Source: Avena insularis
Taxonomy: Eukaryota; Streptophyta; Magnoliopsida; Poales; Poaceae
DNA length: 64,000 bases
Direction of reading: 5' to 3'
Assembly (NCBI GenBank): GCA_023614405.1
Contig: CM042685.1
Coordinates: 190,126,257 to 190,190,256, forward strand
Part shown: positions 46,200 through 58,582 of the stretch, piece by piece
Position numbering within the stretch: the stretch's first letter is position 1
Layout of the letters: the number at the start of each line of letters is the position of its first letter
The notes under the pieces: generated by a model
What the model saw: the letters and a program-made list of their open reading frames with translations, nothing else
Told to the model about the DNA's origin: nothing
The model's database searches: none
Translations under genes and position numbers: made by a program

Positions 46200-48544
46200 A
46201 TAATTACATATTACTTAATTTCCTTTCACTCCAAAACTCCTTTCGAAACCCTCCAAACACCTTGCGGACCTTCACAGAACTTTTTCGTCTCTCTCTTGTC
46301 AATACTTCGATAATTCCGATGATCCTGAAACAATCTTCGAGCTTCGTGAAACCCTTAAGCGTGCTATCCAATAGTTCAGGAACACTCCAGACATGGTCGA
46401 GACCTCTCTCTGACCAATGATCATCAGCGGGACATGGATGCCCATGATGACCACCTGTGCATTCCACGAAACTTGTCGTTGAACAACGTTGTGTCTTATT
46501 CCCTTTGTCTCTGCGATACTTGTATTGTCCGAGGCTTGATCAACAACATCACCATGTCGGGTTCAACCTTGTTACCGACAATAGCTACTTTACTCGATCT
46601 GATAACTGATATCCCCATAACCTAGTCACACATTGCGCATCTTATGAATATAACTCATCCGAGTGGGCCCAGAATATCTTCCGTCACGCGGATGGACAAC
46701 TCCCTATCTTGACACATACGCCTCTACCTGCTCCTCCGAATACCCAATGACACTCTTATGATCTCCATTCCACCGAGTGATGTTAGATGCCATTAAAGTA
46801 TTCTCAGGAGACGATGATTAGATATGGTCTCACGGTCTAAGGAACAACTCACTACGTTTTCTAATCATCGCAACATGAACTTCGTGACATAATCATGTTA
46901 CGATGCTTAGATAGGATATGTTCACCATCTCATTCTCCAATGAGATGACTCCATTGTCAATTGACGTCGAAGCATCAACATGATCAGGAAACCTTGATCA
47001 TCCATTGACCAATGCACCAGTGACTAGAGATTCCACTGGAAACTCCTGGATGTTTGTATATCACATGTGCATTGACGTTTTCAATTAATATAGTTATAGC
47101 ATGATATAAAACTTAATCATAAATTTTATGAAATATGATAATAATACATATTATCATTTGTCTCTAGGGCATATTTCCTTCAGTCTCCTAGCTTGCACTA
47201 GAGTACAAATAAACTAGCTACATTTGTTATTCAATCATCAGTACCATACAACTTGGCACTTTTGATCATGCTTGCTCATGGAAGAGGTTGAGTCTTGGAT
47301 ATGAACTTTTCATCCCCCTTGAATACTTTGCAACTTATCAATGTCATCTTATATGACACTAATACCTTTTATCATCTCTATGATAACATCTTGTGTATGT
47401 ATAATAGTTTTGGCAATAGAGTGCGATCTCTGGTCTCAGATGCCAGCAGTGACGTTAGATTGGTTTCATGAACTTTTTCATGGGCACTGTGCACTAAAAC
47501 ACACTTTGTGAGAAGATTATATTTCTTCTAACCGTAACATTATACATATAACCAATTAGTATCCATATACTTATATTATAAATGTAGATTTCAAAGTAAA
47601 ATGCACTATGTGCTACTTTCAACATTTTCCACCATGCTTCGGCTATGTTAAGGTAACCCTTTAATGCAGAGATTTCCAATATTTTAAGGTCAACATGTAT
47701 CCTTGCAGCATAATGCTTTATACTTCAAGCATGTTATCCTTCACATATTTGGAAACATGTATACAGATCTCACAGGATATAGTGGACAAATTTAACTCCT
47801 TGTTCAATGATTTACACTTAATTATTTTTGAACTTGTTCTTCTTACTAAGAACCCGAATCATATTATGTTGAGTATTTATCATGGTATTTAAGATACAAT
47901 CCTATGTCATAACATAGTGGATGTTGAACATCCTATTATTTATTTTAAACCATCGATGTTTATACTTATGGTTTTTACTAATTTGAATGATTTAGGACTG
48001 TTCCTTAATCAATTCCTATTCCGAACTCTTCAGAATCTCCTTTAGGAATACATTCCAACATAATGATATATGATATGTATTAAGATCTAAGATTTCAATG
48101 TCCAATATACTTTCAACTTTAACCTCACAAATCAATATTTATTGGCTCTTTGTGTTGGGGTTCGAGGGCATAAAACAAAAAAAAATCCTACGATCGAAAC
48201 CCTAATGCCAGGATCTATTTAACGGGTGGGGATATGGTATTCATACATTTGAAGGCCGAGCGCGGTTAACATACCGCGAGAAACGTGGTTGAAGAAGACG
48301 TCCTGACGCTGACCTCGAGGTCACAAAGTCCTGTAGATCCGACAACTCCTAGCATCGAAAGCACGGTGCCGCCAGAGGGAGTCACACACGCACGATTCTT
48401 GACAAAGACCCCCGCTTCTCCCCGATCCATCCGATATTGCGGAAGTAGATCTTCCGGCTCCGAATCCCGCAGCACGATGGCGCAACGTGATGAAGAACTC
48501 CTTGCTTGCATAGCCCTGACAAGGGGGCCACGGTCGCGAGCGCG

Positions 48545-48591
<47 letters not shown>

Positions 48592-48699
48592 CAACATAGG
48601 AATTTTATTTATTTCCAGGTGAAAATTGATGTACCTTTAGTCCTCATATGGCACCCCTTTATATAGGAGGAGGGATGGGTTCCCTCCACTTTAGGTGCC
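46200..48699 (-). mobile_element. Decayed copia element with both LTRs partial
   Basis: On the minus strand, an LTR fragment begins TGAAGGAAATATGCCCTAGAG at 47182 and runs to about 46200, where its end is lost. Internal relic sequence lies at 47183-48152. A second LTR fragment ends at TGTTGGGGTTCGAGGGC (48153, plus-strand reading) and runs to 48699. There it is cut by the 5' LTR of Athila-type element 2. The LTR style is Angela/BARE-like. No domain remains readable, so it is old and internally deleted. Confidence 0.7.
48549..48590. repeat. (GA)n microsatellite
   Basis: About 21 uninterrupted GA dinucleotides lie within the right LTR relic of the decayed copia element. Confidence 0.98.
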
Positions 48700-49418
48700 T
48701 GATGAGTGCATATTTGCATCATGTTTTATATTATTATTTTGTATTGTAATTGTAGGATCTTGGTAATTTACGGCGTTCACATGAACCTTTTATGTCAATT
48801 TTCACCAGGATCAGGACAGATGATGGACACAATTCTTGGACCAGTTGTATTGTAGAGAAAAGGAGTCAAAAACAACGTAAATCGCTTATTTGAGAAATAT
48901 CAATAACACCATAAGAAAACACGAAGCGATTGGAGGACACAGAAGGTTTAATGACCAACTATATGGCGGGAATATTTTCCGGATGTATAGTTCATGTCTT
49001 ATAGTTGGTGCCGACACCACCTCCTCAAATAGTTTCACCTCGTGCAACTAGATCGGAGAGACGGCATACAGAAAACCTAGAAATCACCGAAACCTCACCT
49101 CCGGAAGGCATCTGGAGGGGGAACTCATCCACCGGGGATCCATCTTCGCCCTACTCAGATCCAGGAAGCTGAGGCATCGATCTTCATCATCAACCGCTGC
49201 ATCACCACCATCTCCATCCATCCCATCTACATCTTGTCTAGATCTTGTTGTAATTTCCGTACTCGTTATGGATTTATGCAAGTACTATTCATCTATGATA
49301 GATTCTATTGTCTTTGCCACGATATTGATTGCCTCCATGTCTGAGTAGATCATTAGTTCTTGGGAAGATGGAGAAACCCTAACATGAGATTGAAATAAGA
49401 TAAAGTTTATTATGATAT
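48700..49418 (+). mobile_element. 5' LTR of Athila-type element 2, left part
   Basis: The LTR starts TGATGAGTGCATATTTGC at 48700 inside the copia relic. It is split at 49418 by the Angela-like element and resumes at 57764. The combined length is about 1.43 kb. The five bases before it are GTGCC. The matching right-hand duplication would lie outside the window. Confidence 0.8.
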
Positions 49419-51066
49419 TGTAGGATTCGCAGCATAGAAAACAAAAATTTTCCTACGATGGGAACTATGTACCAAGATCTATCTACTAGATACAAACAAC
49501 GGGCGGATGTATATCCGTAGAGAACATACCCTTGAAGACTGACAAAGATTAACGAGTTCAACTCGTGGTTGATGTAGACGATCTCTTGCCGATCTCAAGA
49601 TCGAGAGGAAATCCTAGCGCCGCAAAGCAGCAGCGCATCCGTGCTCGCACACACGTAAAAGACACCGGGAAATCTCCGCCTCCTCGCTCCAGCGATGCAG
49701 CGGAAGCACAACCCTTTCTTGCCGAATAGCCACCAGGAACATGTATCTCGCTAGTCCGAGACCATGGGGATAAATTCTAGAGGGGGAGAGAGATCCTTCA
49801 CGAGGAGGTGTGAGAGACAAGTGAGGAGGGGGGCTCCTTTTATAGGAGGAGGGGGGAACCCCAAGGGGGTGGCCGACGCATGGGGGCTGCCCTTTCCCTC
49901 CCCTCTTCATGTGGGTGGACACTCCACTCACAAATTCCTTTAAATTCCCTCCACTCAAAAGTCCACTCAAATTCCCATTAAATTTCCACCAAATTTAATG
50001 CAAACTCTCATTAAATAAAACTCTTTTATTTTATTCAGAATTTTGTCAATTACTTTAATGACAAACATTCAAAAATAACCCCTTGCTAGAATTCCATTTC
50101 ACATGCATAACCACTTTATGCAATTTCACCCGAAAACCTGTTTCGGTATCTAGTGAAATAAATTCCTGCGCTCGTTTATTCTTTTGGCATGAAACATTTG
50201 CTCCAACTGGATGCCAGTGTCCCTTAAGTGTGTCACCCTACGGTTCGCGAATAATGCGGACATGGTCGAGACCCTTCTCCGATCAATAATCAGTAGCGGG
50301 ACCTGGAGATCCATACTGACTCCCACACATTCAACGATGACTTTTCCTGTGATCGTCGGAACCTTTTACGCTTGTATCTTAATCCCTTTGTTTCACGATA
50401 TATTACATGTCCGAGATTCGATCATCGGTATCTCCATACCTAGTTTGATCTCGTTACTTACATGCACTCTTTTCTCGTTCCCGTGATATAACATTCTAGT
50501 GATCAAATCACTTGCTTGCAAGCTAACCAATGTGATATCACCGAGAGGGCCCTGAGCATATCTATCCGTCATCGGGATGAACAAATTCCACTCTTGATCC
50601 ATGATTCTCAACATAACACTTTAGTAGCTTTGAAGCCATCTTTATAATCACCCAGTTACGGAGTGACGTTTGATGTCAACAAGAAACTCTTCCGGTGTTA
50701 GTGATTGGCATGATCTCATGGTCTAAGGATTAGGACTACTTCGTAGTTTGTTTATAGCAATATAAACTCAATGACTTTGATCGTAATGCTATACGTTGGA
50801 TGAATGTTCATCACACCATTACACTAATGTTGTGATCTCGTATTAACAACATCCAATGTCTATGATCGAAACCGTGATCATCTTGTTAATCAACGAACTA
50901 GTTTATGAGAGAGGCATAACTAGGAACTTTCTGTTGTTTATTAAACACACATGTATTAACGTTTCCGTATTAATACAATTATAGCATGCAAAATAAACAT
51001 CTATCATATACTTGGAATACACATAATAAACATTTTATTATTGCCTCTCAGGGCATATTCCCTTCA
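49419..51066 (-). repeat. 3' LTR of the Angela-like element
   Basis: In plus reading it runs from TGTAGGATTCGCAGC to CATATTCCCTTCA. It pairs with 56108-57758. A PPT-like purine stretch (minus strand AAGTGGGAGAC) lies at 51067-51077. Confidence 0.95.
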
Positions 51067-51098
51067 GTCTCCCACTTGCACTAGAGACAATAATCTAG

Positions 51099-53290
51099 TT
51101 ACATTGTGATGTACCTAACACCCATGGAGTTCTGGTGTAGATCATGTTTTGCTCTAGGGAGAGTTTTAGTCAACGGATCTGCTACATTGAGATCCGTATG
51201 TACTTTACAAATCTTTATATCTCCATCCTTGACATGCTCGCGGATGGAGTGAAACCGGCGCTTAATATGCTTGGAATGCTTGTGAGACCTTGGCTCTTTG
51301 GCATTGGCAATGGCACCATTGTTGTTACAATAGATCACCATTGGGTCCAACGCGTTTGCAACCACACCTAGTTCGGATATGAACTCCTTCATCCAAACTG
51401 CTTCCGAGCCGCTCAAGCAGCAACATATTCGGCCTCCGTTGTTGATCCCGCCACCACAGGTTGTTTGGAGCTCCTCCAACTAACCGCTCCGCCATTCATG
51501 AGAAATACGTATCCGTATTGAGACTTAGAGTCATCCGGATCGGTGTCAAAGCTAGCGTCGACATAACACTTAGCGACGAGCTCTTCTTCACCTCCTTATA
51601 CAAGAAACATATCCTTAGTTCTTCGCAAGTACTTAAGGATATTCTTGACCGCTTTCCAGTGTTCTGAACCTGGATCCGATCGGTACCTACTAGTCAAACT
51701 AATAGCATGTGCCACATCCGGTCTTGTACATAGCATGGCGTACATTATAGAGCCTATGGCTGAAGCATAGGGGACCTTGTCCATTATCTCTCTTTCTTCC
51801 ACCGAAGCCGGACTTTGAGTCTTACTCAATGTCGTGCCTTGTGTCATAGGTAAGAACCCCTTCTTACTATTTTCCATTTTAAACTTCTTTAAAATCTTAT
51901 CAAGGTATGTACTTTGCGATAGCCCTATTAGGCGCCTAGATCTATCTCTATAGATCTTTATGCCTAATATGTATGACGCTTCACCTAGGTCCTTCATTGA
52001 AAATTTGCTATTTAGATAACTTTTAACACCATTTAAAAGATCTATATCATTTCCGATCAATAATATGTCATCCATATATAATATCAGAAATGCCACATTG
52101 CTCCCACTCACTTTCTTGTAAATACAAGCTTCTCCATAAGTTTGGACAAATCCAAACTCTTTGATCACCTCATCAAAGCGGAGATTCCAACTTCGTGATG
52201 CTTGCTTCAATCCATAGATGGATCGCTGAAGCTTGCACACCTTGTTAGCATCCTTAGGATCGACAAAACCCTTTGGTTGTATCATATACAACTCTTCTTC
52301 AATATTACCATTGAGAAACGCGGTTTTGACATCCATCTGCCATATCTCATAATCGAAATATGCAGCAATTGCTAACATAATCCTAACTGACTTTAGCATC
52401 TCTATGGGAGAGAGTGTCTCATCGTAGTCAACTCCTTGAATTTGTCGAAACCCCTTTGCGACAAATCGAGCTTTATAGACGGTTACATTACCATCAGCAT
52501 CAGTTTTCCTTTTGAAAATCCATTTGTTCTCCACGGCCTTTCGGTCGTGAGGTAAGTCCACCAAGTTCCAAACTTGATTTTCATACATGGATTCCATCTC
52601 GGATTTCATGGCTTCTAACCATTTGTTGGAATCCGGGCTCATCGTCGCTTCTTCATACGTCGCAGGGTCATCATTTTCATCAACCATGAAATTCATGACA
52701 GGATTTCCGTACAGCTCGGGAGCTGCACGCGTCCTGCTTGACCTGCGAGGTTCGGTAGTACTCTCTTTCGGAGTTTCATGATCATTATCATTAGTTCCCT
52801 CTTCTACAGGTGGAGCCAACTCCGGAACAACTTTTGGCACTGCGCTACTCGCCATACTTTGAAGAGAAGGTTCAATGACCTCTTCGAGTTCTACCTTCCG
52901 ACTACTCACACCTTTCGCGAGAAACTCTTTCTCTAGAAAGGATCCATTCTTGGCAACAAAAACCTTGCCCTCGGATCTGTGATAGAAGGAATACCCAATA
53001 GTTTCCTTAGGGTATCCAATGAAGACGAATTTTTTCGCTTTGGGTTCGAGTTTATCCGGTTGAAGTTTCTTCACATAAACATCGCATCCCCAAACTTTAA
53101 GAAATGACAGCTTAGGTTTGTTTCCAAACCACAATTCATACGGTGTCGTTTCAACGGATTTAGATGGTGCCCAATTTAAAGTGAATGCAGCAGTTTCTAG
53201 TGCATAGCCCCAAAATGACAACGGCAAGTCCGTCAGAGACATCATAGATCGAACCATATCTAATAAAGTACGATTACGACGTTCCGACAC
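51099..53290 (-). pseudogene. Copia integrase C-terminus, reverse transcriptase and RNase H
   Basis: From 53290 the frame gives the end of integrase (TPYELWFGNKPKLSFLKVWG) and a Ser/Pro/Glu linker. The copia RT follows (KNRWIFKRKTDADGNV-like region, YKARFVAKGFRQIQGVDYD, WQMDVKTAFLNGNIEEELYM and catalytic LILYMDDILLIGND, then YASAIGSIMYAMLCTRPDVA). The frame stops at 51596. RNase H resumes in another frame to 51099, with EAVWMKEFISELG, SKHIKRRFHSIREHV and LNVADPLTKTLP. Apart from the break between RT and RNase H this is well preserved, at 564 codons without a stop. It fits Angela/BARE-type pol. Confidence 0.93.
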
Positions 53291-53323
53291 ACCATTTCGC
53301 TGTGGTGTTCCGGCAGGTGTGAG

Positions 53324-54172
53324 TTATGAAACAATTCCACACTCTTTCATGTGAGTGCTAAAATTGTAACTTAGATACTCACCTCCACGGTCGGACCGTA
53401 GAAATTTGATCTTTCTATTACGATGATTTTCCACTTCATTCTGAAATTCCTTGAACTTTTCAAAGGTTTCAGACTTGTGTTTCATCAAGTAGATATAACC
53501 GTATCTACTCAAATCATCCGTGAAAGTAACAAAATAACGATATCCACCTCGCGCCGACACACTCATTGGACCGCATACATCAGAATGTATGATTTCCAAT
53601 AAATCTGCCGCCCGTTCCATTGAACCGGAAAACGGCGTTCTAGTCATCTTGCCCATAAGGCATGGCTCACATGTATCAAATGATTCATAATCAAGTGATT
53701 CCAAAAGTCCATCCGAATGGAGCTTCTTCATGCGTTTAACGCCAATATGACCTAGCAAAGATTGCCACATATATGCGGATATATCATCATTTAGTTTAAT
53801 CCTTTTAGCATCAACATTATAAATATGTGTAACATTATTATCGAGATCCAAAAGAAATAAACCATTCATCATCGGTGCATGACCATAAAAGATTTCATTC
53901 ATATAAATGGAACAACCATTGTTCTCGGATTTAAATGAATAACCACGCATCAAACACGATCCATACAATGTTCATGCTTAGTGCGGGCACGGATAACAAT
54001 TATTCAAGTTTATAACTAATCCCGACGGCAAGTGGAGAGGCAGCGTTCCGATGGCGATCACATCAACGCTTGATCCATTGCCGGCACGCATCTTGACCTC
54101 ACCCCTTGCTAGCGGTCGCTTGTTCCGCAACCCACGATTCGAGTTACAAATATTAGCAATGAACCGTATCAA
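53324..54172 (-). pseudogene. Copia integrase N-terminus and core, with protease remnant
   Basis: 53968-53324 carries the GAG-pre-integrase region (MWQSLLGHIGVKRMKKLHSD, CEPCLMGKMTRTPF). The integrase core follows (ADLLEIIHSDVCGPMS, RYFVTFTDDLSRYGYIYL, KIKFLRSDRGGEY). A TAA at 53324 separates it from TPAGTPQRNGVSERRN in the same frame. 54172-53978 holds the end of the protease region (GNGSSVDVIAIGTLPLHLPS). Stops and a frameshift near 53975 separate the two. The protease catalytic DTG/DSG is not readable here. Confidence 0.85.
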
Positions 54173-54456
54173 ATACCCGGTGCTCTGCGAGCACTAGTCA
54201 AGTACACATCAATAACATGTATATCATATATACCTTTGTTTGCCTTGCGGCTTTCTTGTCCGCCAAATACTTGGGGCGATTGCGCTTCGATGGCATCCCC
54301 TTACAATAGTAGCACTTTTCGGTATCGACTTAGGTCCAACTCGGGGTTTCTTTTCAGCACGCACAGCGGCTTGCCGCCTTACTTCCTTCCGCTTTTCCCT
54401 TCTTGTCTTTCTTGAAACCAGTGTTCCTATTGATCATCAACACTTGATGTTCCTTT

Positions 54457-55051
54457 TTATCTCCACTGCAGTTTTAAGCATTGATGTAAGCTCGGGAGAG
54501 ACTTCTTCATGCCTTGCATATTATAGTTCATCACGAAGCTCTTATAGCTAGGTGGCAGAGACTGCAGAACACGATGGATGCCTAAGTCAATGGGAATCGA
54601 TATTCCCAAGGACACAAGCTTATCGGCGTAACCCGACATCTTGAGTACATGCTCACTAACGGAGTTGTGCTCTTCTATCATGCAGCTAAAGAACTTTTAC
54701 GGGCGTTGTAGCTCTCTGCAAAGCATGTGTGTCGAAAATCATTTTCAACTCACCCATTGTATCAAAAGCATTGCCATTTTCGAAACGCTTTCGAAGTTCC
54801 GGCTCTAGCCCATACAATATGCCGCAATGAACTAAGTTGTGGTCCTCCTGACGAGTCTGATAGACATTCTTCTCCTCGTCAGGGGCATCATCTAAAGGTG
54901 AGGGGCCTAACGGCGCTTCTAGCACATATTGCTTTTGTGCATCAGAGAGGAGAATCCTCAAATTCATGGCCCATTCGGTAAAGTTGCTACCGTTCGTTGC
55001 AAGTTTCTCTTTCTCCATGAACACATTGAAATTAAAAGCAGGTGGTGCCAT
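54457..55051 (-). pseudogene. Copia Gag (UBN2-type)
   Basis: The ATG at 55051 opens MAPPAFNFNVFMEKEKL with TEWAMNLRILL and CGILYGLEPELRKRFEN. This frame stops at 54686. A second frame, 54681-54457, continues the domain (HVLKMSGYADKLVSLGISI, RVLQSLPPSYKSFVMNYN). A zinc-knuckle remnant (CYYCKG) lies near 54310. The wording matches the UBN2 gag of Angela/BARE elements. At least one frameshift is present. Confidence 0.85.
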
Positions 55052-55074
55052 CTATAACAGAATTTGTAAAGTTT

Positions 55075-56090
55075 AGACTAAGTGTATGATAGATTGAGTT
55101 TAACTAATCCATATTATGAATGAACTCCCACTCAAAAACGACATCCCTCGTGCCTTTTTGGTGATTACATGAACCAAATCCACTACACCAAGTCCGATCA
55201 TCACGTGAGTCGGTGTAGCTTCAAAGGCGAGCATCAAATGGGCATCATATCAACTATATGACTCATGCTTAACCTTTCGGTCCGTGTTCCGAGGCCATGT
55301 CTGTACATGCTAGGCTCGCCAAGTTAGAACCTTAGTATTCGCGTGTCTAACTGTTTTACACCCGAAATATGGTCGTGGATCCAAGAACACCCGATCATCA
55401 CGTGATGTCTTGGAGCGACGAAAACATAATCGGTGCATACTAAAGGAAGAACACATTCTTATCTTGATATTTAAATGAGGGATCATATTATTATGCTAAC
55501 AAAGTGCTAAACAAGCAATATAAGATGCTATCAAACATCACATGTTTATTAGTGAAATGATATGGTTCCCGCATATGATCTCTATCATGTGCACCGTGGT
55601 ATGATTACTATCATACCTATATGTGTAAGTCCAAGGTCTATGGAGATTACACGCTATGTGTGTTGTAAGAGTATCATCTCATACTTCTACTTACAACACT
55701 ACCATATCATAACACTAGCCCAGCAACAATCTAAACTAGACGCCTCTAATTTATCCATTGCAAGTTTTACGTGGCTTAGGGCTTTCGAGATAGAAACGTT
55801 CTTACCTACGAACATGAACCACAACGAGGATAACCAAATTGTTGACAACTCGTTTGCAAAATAGATATTGACTATAGTAGGAGAGACAGACACCCGCTAG
55901 CCACTTATGCAAACTAGTTGCATGTCAAGCGTGGAACAGGTCTCATGTGCGAGGACATGTAAAGTTTGTCCGGGCCGCTTCATCCCACTATGCCACCAAT
56001 ATCCAAAATTACAACAAAGGAGCAAGAACATGATCATCATCGCCCACATACTCATATGTGTACTACCCGTGTAAAGTATCTACGCATAGA
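55075..56090. other. Leader of the Angela-like element
   Basis: Non-coding 5' leader between PBS and gag on the minus strand. No ORF here is convincing. Confidence 0.7.
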
Positions 56091-56106
56091 TCCGGCTCTG
56101 ATACCA
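56091..56106 (-). promoter_or_regulatory. Primer-binding site of the Angela-like element
   Basis: The minus strand reads TGGTATCAGAGCCGGA next to the 5' LTR. This is the classic site complementary to initiator-Met tRNA. Confidence 0.95.
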
Positions 56107-56107
56107 C

Positions 56108-57758
56108 TGTGGGGTTCGCAGCATAGAAAACAAAAAATTTCCTACAATGGGAACTATGTACCAAGATCTATCTACTAGATACAAACAACGGGCGGATGTA
56201 TATCCGTAGAGAACATACCCTTGAAGACCGACAAAGCTTAACGAGTTCAACTCATGGTTGATGTAGACGATCTCTTGCCGATCTCAAGATCGAGAGGAAG
56301 TCCTAGCGCCGCAGAGCAGCAGCGCATCCGTGCTCGCACACACGTACAAGACACCGGGCAATCTCCGCCTCCTTGCTCCAGCGATGCAGCGGAAGCACAA
56401 CCCTTTCTTGCTGAATAGCCACTGGGAACATGTATCTCGCTAGTCCGAGACCATGGGGATAAATTCTAGAGGGGGAGAGAGATCCTTCACGAGGAGGTGT
56501 GAGAGATAAGTGAGGAGGGGGGCTCCTTTTATAGGAGGAGGGGTGAACCCCAAGGGGGTGGCCGGCGCATGGGGGCTGCCCCCTTGCCCCCCCCCCCCTC
56601 TTCATGTGGGTGGACACTCTACTCACAAATTCCTTTAAATTCCCTCCACTCAAAAGTCCACTCAAATTCCCATTAAATTTCCACCAAATTTAATGCAAAC
56701 TCTCATTAAATAAAATTCTTTTATTTTATTCAGAATTTTTTCAATTACTTTAATGACAAACATTCACAAATAACCCCTTGCTAGAATTCCATTTCACATG
56801 CATAACCACTTTATGCAATTTCACCCGAAAACCTGTTTCGGTATCTAGTGAAATAAATTCCTGCGCTTGTTTATTCTTTCGGCATGAAACATTTGCTCCA
56901 ACTGGATGCCGTTGTCCCTTATGTGTCACCCTACGGTTCGCGAATAATGCGGACATGATCGAGACCCTTCTCCGATCAATAATCGAGCGGACCGAGATCC
57001 ATCTCGACTCCCACACATTCAACGATGACTTTTCCTGTGATCGTCGGAACCTTTTACGCTTGTATCTTAATCCCTTTGTTTCACGATATATTACATGTCC
57101 GAGATTCGATCATCGGTATCTCCATACCTAGTTTGATCTCGTTACTGACATGCACTCTTTTCTCGTTCCCGTGATATAACATTCTAGTGATCAAATCACT
57201 TGCTTGCAAGCTAACCAATGTGATATCACCGAGAGGGCCCAGAGCATATCTATCCGTCATCGGGATGAACAAATTCCACTCTTGATCCATGATTCTCAAC
57301 ATAACACTTTAGTAGCTTTGAAGCCATCTTTATAATCACCCAGTTACGGAGTGACGTTTGATGTCAACAAGAAACTCTTCCGGTGTTAGTGATTGGCATG
57401 ATCTCATGGTCTAAGGATTAGGACTACTTCGTAGTTTGTTTATAGCAATATAAACTCAATGACTTTGATCGTAATGCTATACTTCGGATGAATGTTCATC
57501 ACACCATTACACTAATGTTGTGATCTCGTTATTAACAACATCCAATGTCTATGATCAGGAAACCGTGATCATCTTGTTAATCAACGAACTAGTTTATGAG
57601 AGAGGCATAACTAGGAACTTTCTGTTTGTTTATTAAACACACATGTATTAACATTTCCGTATTAATACAATTATAGCATGCAAAATAAACATCTATCATA
57701 TACTTGGAATACACATAATAAACATTTTATTATTGCCTCTCAGGGCATATTCCCTTCA
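56108..57758 (-). repeat. 5' LTR of the Angela-like element
   Basis: In plus reading it runs from TGTGGGGTTCGCAGC to CATATTCCCTTCA and is followed by GATAT. It carries the element's promoter in minus orientation. Open frames within it duplicate those in the other LTR and are not genes. Confidence 0.95.
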
Positions 57759-57763
57759 GATAT

Positions 57764-58471
57764 TCATCGCTGTGACCATGTGTTAGATTGTCTTTATCAT
57801 GATGTTGGGAGAAGTCTACCTCTCAATATTTGTATCTTGTGGGGACTTGATGGAGGGAACTATTTGTTGGTAGACGGAGGTGTGTTAGCACTTACAGTGA
57901 CAATAAAGTTATTGAAACTCCTTAAATATCAATTTGGAACCTAGGAAACTCATGGAATACTATCCATGCCATAGGGGTACGTCCTGCGGGAGTAAGTCTC
58001 TTTATAGCACAATAATTTAATTGATGTTGATTGTTGCATGTTGTGGTTATGAGGATGATATAAGCCGTCGTTGCTGCCTATTTGTCCAAATACGAAGTTC
58101 CTCCCACACATACATAGTTGAGAATGTTCATGATAATAATCTTTACCTTAGACCCTTTATAATGCTATAGGTGTATCCGCTACTCGAGAATGCTTTTTTC
58201 CATTGCAGATTCAAATCTCTTTTATACACGCGATACTTATTTTCTGTATTCAGTTTACTTTACTTTAGTTATTATTCTCTTATACCAAAAAACCCAAAAC
58301 ACCTTTTTACACAATACTCGTATTTTATCTTGTTGCTTAGAACTTTATTTTAGCATTTATATTTTAGTATTTAATTTAAGAGTTATTAGACTTCAGACTC
58401 CTGCTCCCTGTGAGATCGATATCTTTTATTTTGAAACTAGTTACAAATGATCTGTGCAATTGCAGTCATCA
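57764..58471 (+). mobile_element. 5' LTR of Athila-type element 2, right part
   Basis: This continues from 49418 after the Angela-like insertion and ends GCAGTCATCA at 58471. A decayed primer-binding site, TAGCGTTGTTGCCGAGGA, follows at about 58482-58499. It resembles the TGGCGCCGTTGCCGGGGA site used by many Athila-type elements. Confidence 0.82.
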
Positions 58472-58582
58472 AGCTATTTTCTAGCGTTGTTGCCGAGGAG
58501 CTAAGCGTTGTAGGTCTTTTAGTTTTTTCTCATTTATTTTAGTCTTGCTAAGTTTTGTTTTGAGTTACAGGTTTCCACCAAC

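Larger units (their letters stand above)
49419..57758 (-). mobile_element. Angela/BARE-like copia retrotransposon, nested in the Athila 2 LTR
   Basis: The element is 8.3 kb on the minus strand. LTRs are 49419-51066 (1648 bp) and 56108-57758 (1651 bp) and are nearly identical by eye. The target duplication is GATAT at 49414-49418 and 57759-57763. LTR ends on the minus strand are TGAAGGGAATATGCCC and GAACCCCACA. The order gag, protease remnant, integrase, RT, RNase H identifies Ty1/copia. Similar LTRs and the clean duplication make it the youngest large insertion in the right half, though gag and protease are broken. Confidence 0.95.

Noticed and set aside
49614..49970. Minus-strand frame of 118 codons, repeated at 56303-56665
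   Set aside because: The repetition is due to the two LTRs of the Angela-like element.
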